A DNA stretch of 35,403 nucleotides, taken from Propionibacteriaceae bacterium. Lineage in GTDB: Bacteria; Actinomycetota; Actinomycetes; Propionibacteriales; Propionibacteriaceae. A model generated the notes under the pieces. That model made no database searches and was not told where the DNA came from. It saw nothing but the letters and a program-made list of their open reading frames with translations. A program made the translations under genes and the position numbers. Location of the stretch: contig JAGQUI010000002.1 of the NCBI GenBank assembly GCA_020438595.1, positions 1-35,403 of the forward strand, written 5' to 3'. Shown here in pieces: positions 30,120-35,403 of this stretch. How positions within the stretch are numbered: position 1 is the first letter of the stretch; each line of letters starts with the position of its first letter.

Positions 30120-31441
30120 TTACCGATCTTCGCCTGGGTGAGGCTGGCCACCGCGTCCAGGGTTCCCTGCGCGTCGGCCTTGCCCTGGTAGAGCTGCAGG
30201 AACAGGTCGCTCACGTCGGAGGAGAGCGCCGGCACGCTGGCCTCGGCGGCGTAGTTCGCGAAGCCGGTGTTGCGTGCGTCCAGGATGGACTGGGCATGGG
30301 CCGGGTAGTTGTCCTCGAGAACCACCTCGTCGGCTCCCTGGACCGACGGGACCGCGTTGCCGTCGCCCTGCAGCCGGAACTTCTGGCCGTCAGCGTTCAG
30401 GAACTCACTCCAGAACAGGAAGGCGGCGTCGGCGTTCTTGCTGTTCTTGTTGATCGCCAGGTAGGAGGCGGCCACACCGGTCGAGGCAGCCTTGCCGTCC
30501 GTCGTGGGCCAGCGGACCACGTCGTAGTCGGCTTCCACGCCGGCCGACTTGAGGGTGCCGATCGTGTAGCGGCCCTGGACGAAGAAGCCCGCCTTGTGCC
30601 GAACGAAGATGCTGTCGGCCCCGGCGCCCTCCGGCAGGGTGTCGGCCACCACGAAGGTCTTGTCCTGGAAGTACTTGCCGAGAGTCGTGACCGCGTCGAC
30701 CGTCTTCGGGTCGGTGTTCCCGACGAAGGTGTCACCGTCGTAGGCCGTGCCGCCCTGTGCCGAGATCCAGCTGTAGTGGGTGGCCCAGTAGTTCCAGAAC
30801 ATCGACCCGGTGAGACCCGCGGCCTTGAGCTTGTCGTTCATCTCCAGGAACTTGGCGGTCGTCCACTGGTCACTCGCGGCCAGGGTCGCCGGGTCTTCGG
30901 TGATGCCCGCCGCGGCGAGGGCCTTCTTGTCGTACCAGAACATGTCCGGGTTGACGTCGTTGGGAGCGGCATAGATCTCGCCGTCCTTCTCGGCTGCGCC
31001 GAACAGGCCCGGGAAGAACGCGTCCTTGCTGATCTGGCTGTCCGCCGCTGCCATGCGGTCGTTCAACGGGGACAACACGTCGGCATTGACGAACTGGCCC
31101 AGCTTGTCATCACCGATGTAGAAGACGTCGGGCGCCGTGTTGCTGGTGAGCTGTGCGAGCAGCTTGGAGTGGTAGTCAGAGTAGGACGCGACCGGGTTCA
31201 GGGTGACCTTGATCTGCGGGTACTTCGCCATGAACTGCGTGTCGAAGCCCTTGAACCGGGTGAGCTCCTCCGGCGTCCCCCAGGTGGACCAGACGATCGA
31301 ACCGGACGGGGTGCCCGCGCTGCCGCCGGACGCGGGCGCGCTGGCCGCGCCGCCACCGCCACTGCACCCGGCGAAGCCGAGCGCAAGCGCGCCCGCGACC
31401 AGGCCGGCGAGTAGTTTCAAGGTTGTTGAGCGCATCGACAT
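30116..31441 (-). CDS. Extracellular sugar-binding lipoprotein (MalE-like, CUT1)
   Basis: The 441-residue protein has a lipoprotein signal, KLLAGLVAGALALGFAGC, so it is lipid-anchored at Cys. The mature part is a family 1 solute-binding protein: IVWSTWGTPEELTRFKG, KYPQIKVTLNP, APDVFYIGDDKLGQF, EIYAAPNDVNPDMFWYDKKA and a repeated W-rich ligand region. MSMRSTTLK was chosen as the start because GAGAGG lies nine bases before that ATG. It captures a sugar for the two permeases encoded downstream. The beta-galactosidase upstream and the GH63-like enzyme downstream point to an oligosaccharide. Confidence 0.92.
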   Translation of the reverse strand: MSMRSTTLKLLAGLVAGALALGFAGCSGGGGAASAPASGGSAGTPSGSIVWSTWGTPEELTRFKGFDTQFMAKYPQIKVTLNPVASYSDYHSKLLAQLTSNTAPDVFYIGDDKLGQFVNADVLSPLNDRMAAADSQISKDAFFPGLFGAAEKDGEIYAAPNDVNPDMFWYDKKALAAAGITEDPATLAASDQWTTAKFLEMNDKLKAAGLTGSMFWNYWATHYSWISAQGGTAYDGDTFVGNTDPKTVDAVTTLGKYFQDKTFVVADTLPEGAGADSIFVRHKAGFFVQGRYTIGTLKSAGVEADYDVVRWPTTDGKAASTGVAASYLAINKNSKNADAAFLFWSEFLNADGQKFRLQGDGNAVPSVQGADEVVLEDNYPAHAQSILDARNTGFANYAAEASVPALSSDVSDLFLQLYQGKADAQGTLDAVASLTQAKIGK

Positions 31442-31476
31442 CTGGGTTGGCCTCTCTGCTGGACGTCGCTCGATAG

Positions 31477-31493
31477 CTGTATTTTGCATACAG
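31477..31493 (-). promoter_or_regulatory. GntR-type operator candidate upstream of the importer operon
   Basis: A perfect palindrome CTGTAT-TTTGC-ATACAG, 36 bases before the binding-protein start. It shares the TGTAT-N5-AT(A/T)CA form with the element at 26605 and resembles the one at 35057. Confidence 0.62.
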
Positions 31494-31571
31494 TGTCCAG
31501 AATGGTCAATGGTTCCGGCGAGGTTCGTGTCCGGATCGTTACGTAGTCCGGGTCCCATCCGGTCGGCCCGC

Positions 31572-31999
31572 TCAGTGCTCCTCGACCGTCACTCGCAGCA
31601 CGATGACGTGGCCTTCGACGGCGAGGTCCCTGATGGCCTCGTCGACGCCGACCACGACGGTGTCACCGGCCCGGAGCTCATGGAGCACTCCGCCGCCGAT
31701 GAACGTTTGGCTGTCGGAGAGGTCGTCGTAGGGGCCTGCGGGTTCCAGGACCTCGTTCGGCGCGACCTCCACGATGGCACGTCCCTCCATGACGTGGCGT
31801 AACTCCAGATAGCGCCGGTGCCCGGTCAGGACCGGCAGGTCGGGTGCGGAGGTGAGCCGGTAGGTCAGTGAATCCCCGATCGATCGGGTCACCTCCGGCA
31901 GCGTCCGGTCGGCCCGTCGCATCGCCTCGGCCGCACGCCGCCACTTCGTGGCCGCGCCGAGGACGTCCACGAACTCGTCCACACTGGCGAAGCGGAGCA

Positions 32000-32000
<1 letters not shown>
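31572..32000 (-). CDS. YhcH/YjgK/YiaL family protein, EbgC-like
   Basis: The 142-residue protein has the DUF386/YhcH cupin-like signature: LTGHRRYLELRHVMEGRAIV, then PNEVLEPAGPYDDLSDSQTF, and a final HELRAGDTVVVGVDE metal-site region. EbgC, the small subunit needed by evolved beta-galactosidase EbgA, belongs here, as do sialic-acid anomerase-like proteins. The ATG at 32000 shares one base with the stop of the beta-galactosidase gene (TGATG), so the two are coupled. I infer a helper subunit or a sugar anomerase for the GH2 enzyme. Confidence 0.85.
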
Positions 32001-35053
<3,053 letters not shown>

Positions 35054-35056
35054 CTA

Positions 35057-35072
35057 GGAATACTGAATACAA
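35057..35072. promoter_or_regulatory. GntR-type operator candidate between GH2 and GntR genes
   Basis: GGAATACTGAATACAA; its complement contains TTGTATTCAGTAT, identical to 26611-26623. It lies about 45 bases before the GH2 start and 80 before the GntR start, so one site could control both. Confidence 0.6.
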
Positions 35073-35151
35073 AACCGCAACCCTCCCGCGCCGCTCACCG
35101 GTGATGCGCCGCCCGAGGCCGTATGCTGCCGCCAGACCCGCAGGAGGAGAC

Positions 35152-35403
35152 ATGGCAATCGAGCGCCGAGCGCTGCGCGAGCAGGTCCGCGACGAACTCC
35201 TCACCAGGATGCGCACCGGCGCGGTCACGCCCGGAGAGGGAATCAACGAGGTGCAACTGGCAGCCGAGATCGGCGTTAGCCGGACCCCGCTGCGCGAGGC
35301 GCTGATCGCGCTCGAGACCGAGGGACAGATCGAGAGCGAGAGCGGCAAGGGTTTCCGGTTCGCCGCCCTCAGCGCACGCGAGTTCGAGGAACTCGCTCCC
35401 GTG
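35152..35403 (+). CDS. GntR-family regulator (FadR/FCD type), partial at right edge
   Basis: The first 84 residues are present. They form the GntR winged helix: LREQVRDELLTRMRTGAVTP, NEVQLAAEIGVSRTPLREAL, ALETEGQIESESGKGFRFA. The PG-E-x-x-x-Q/L-A pattern and the GxGxF wing are typical of the FadR subfamily; the ligand-binding FCD domain would follow outside the window. AGGAGGAG (35142-35149) precedes the ATG. It is divergent from the beta-galactosidase gene. FadR-type proteins bind short palindromes with a TGTA/TACA core, as found at 26605, 31477 and 35057. Confidence 0.88.
   Translation, partial: MAIERRALREQVRDELLTRMRTGAVTPGEGINEVQLAAEIGVSRTPLREALIALETEGQIESESGKGFRFAALSAREFEELAPV

Overview
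The window is high-GC DNA with actinobacterial features: GTG/TTG starts, AGGAGG ribosome sites, ROK and FCD-GntR regulators, lipoprotein sugar-binding proteins and IS30/IS110-family transposons. The genus cannot be fixed from sequence alone. About the first 21.4 kb carries many marks of horizontal transfer. The last 14 kb is a carbohydrate and small-molecule catabolic locus.

Left part (1-8.7 kb). The window opens inside a helicase that resembles the C-terminal half of a TOTE-type primase-helicase. Next come a stretch of integration-site debris (tRNA 3'-end core at 2017-2044 and GGGGC repeat pairs), a PIN-domain toxin/antitoxin pair, a DUF1883-TIR protein, remnants of addiction modules, two hypothetical genes (one with its 5' end lost) and a complete-looking IS30-family element.

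Middle (8.7-19.4 kb). A nine-gene minus-strand operon encodes a ribose/xylose-type ABC importer, two Gfo/Idh/MocA dehydrogenases, two TIM-barrel sugar isomerase-like enzymes, a small ABM-fold protein and a ROK glucokinase. A ROK repressor gene is divergent from it. This enzyme set matches the levoglucosan route (oxidation, elimination, hydration, reduction to glucose, then phosphorylation), and one dehydrogenase closely resembles characterised levoglucosan dehydrogenase. The operon lies between two direct copies of the same 28-bp tRNA 3'-end core (2017 and 19655), so it may be cargo of a 17.6-kb island.

Junction (19.4-21.7 kb). A compact array of at least four tRNA or tRNA-like genes (Pro-CGG-like, GAG-like, Gln-CTG, Asp-GTC-like) runs directly into a 5'-truncated IS110-family transposase.

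Right part (21.7-35.4 kb). Three minus-strand transcription units are seen: GH2 beta-galactosidase plus EbgC-like protein; a MalEFG-type importer plus a GH63/MGH1-like glycosidase; and a four-gene unit with two divergent glycine-decarboxylase P-protein subunits, an AcoX/NAD-kinase-like protein and an SDR dehydrogenase, closed by a strong terminator. All three have a TGTAT-N5-AT-type element upstream. The one at the GH2 end lies between GH2 and a divergent FCD-type GntR regulator that runs off the right edge. The simplest reading is one GntR regulon linking glycoside uptake and hydrolysis with an uncharacterised P-protein-like pathway.
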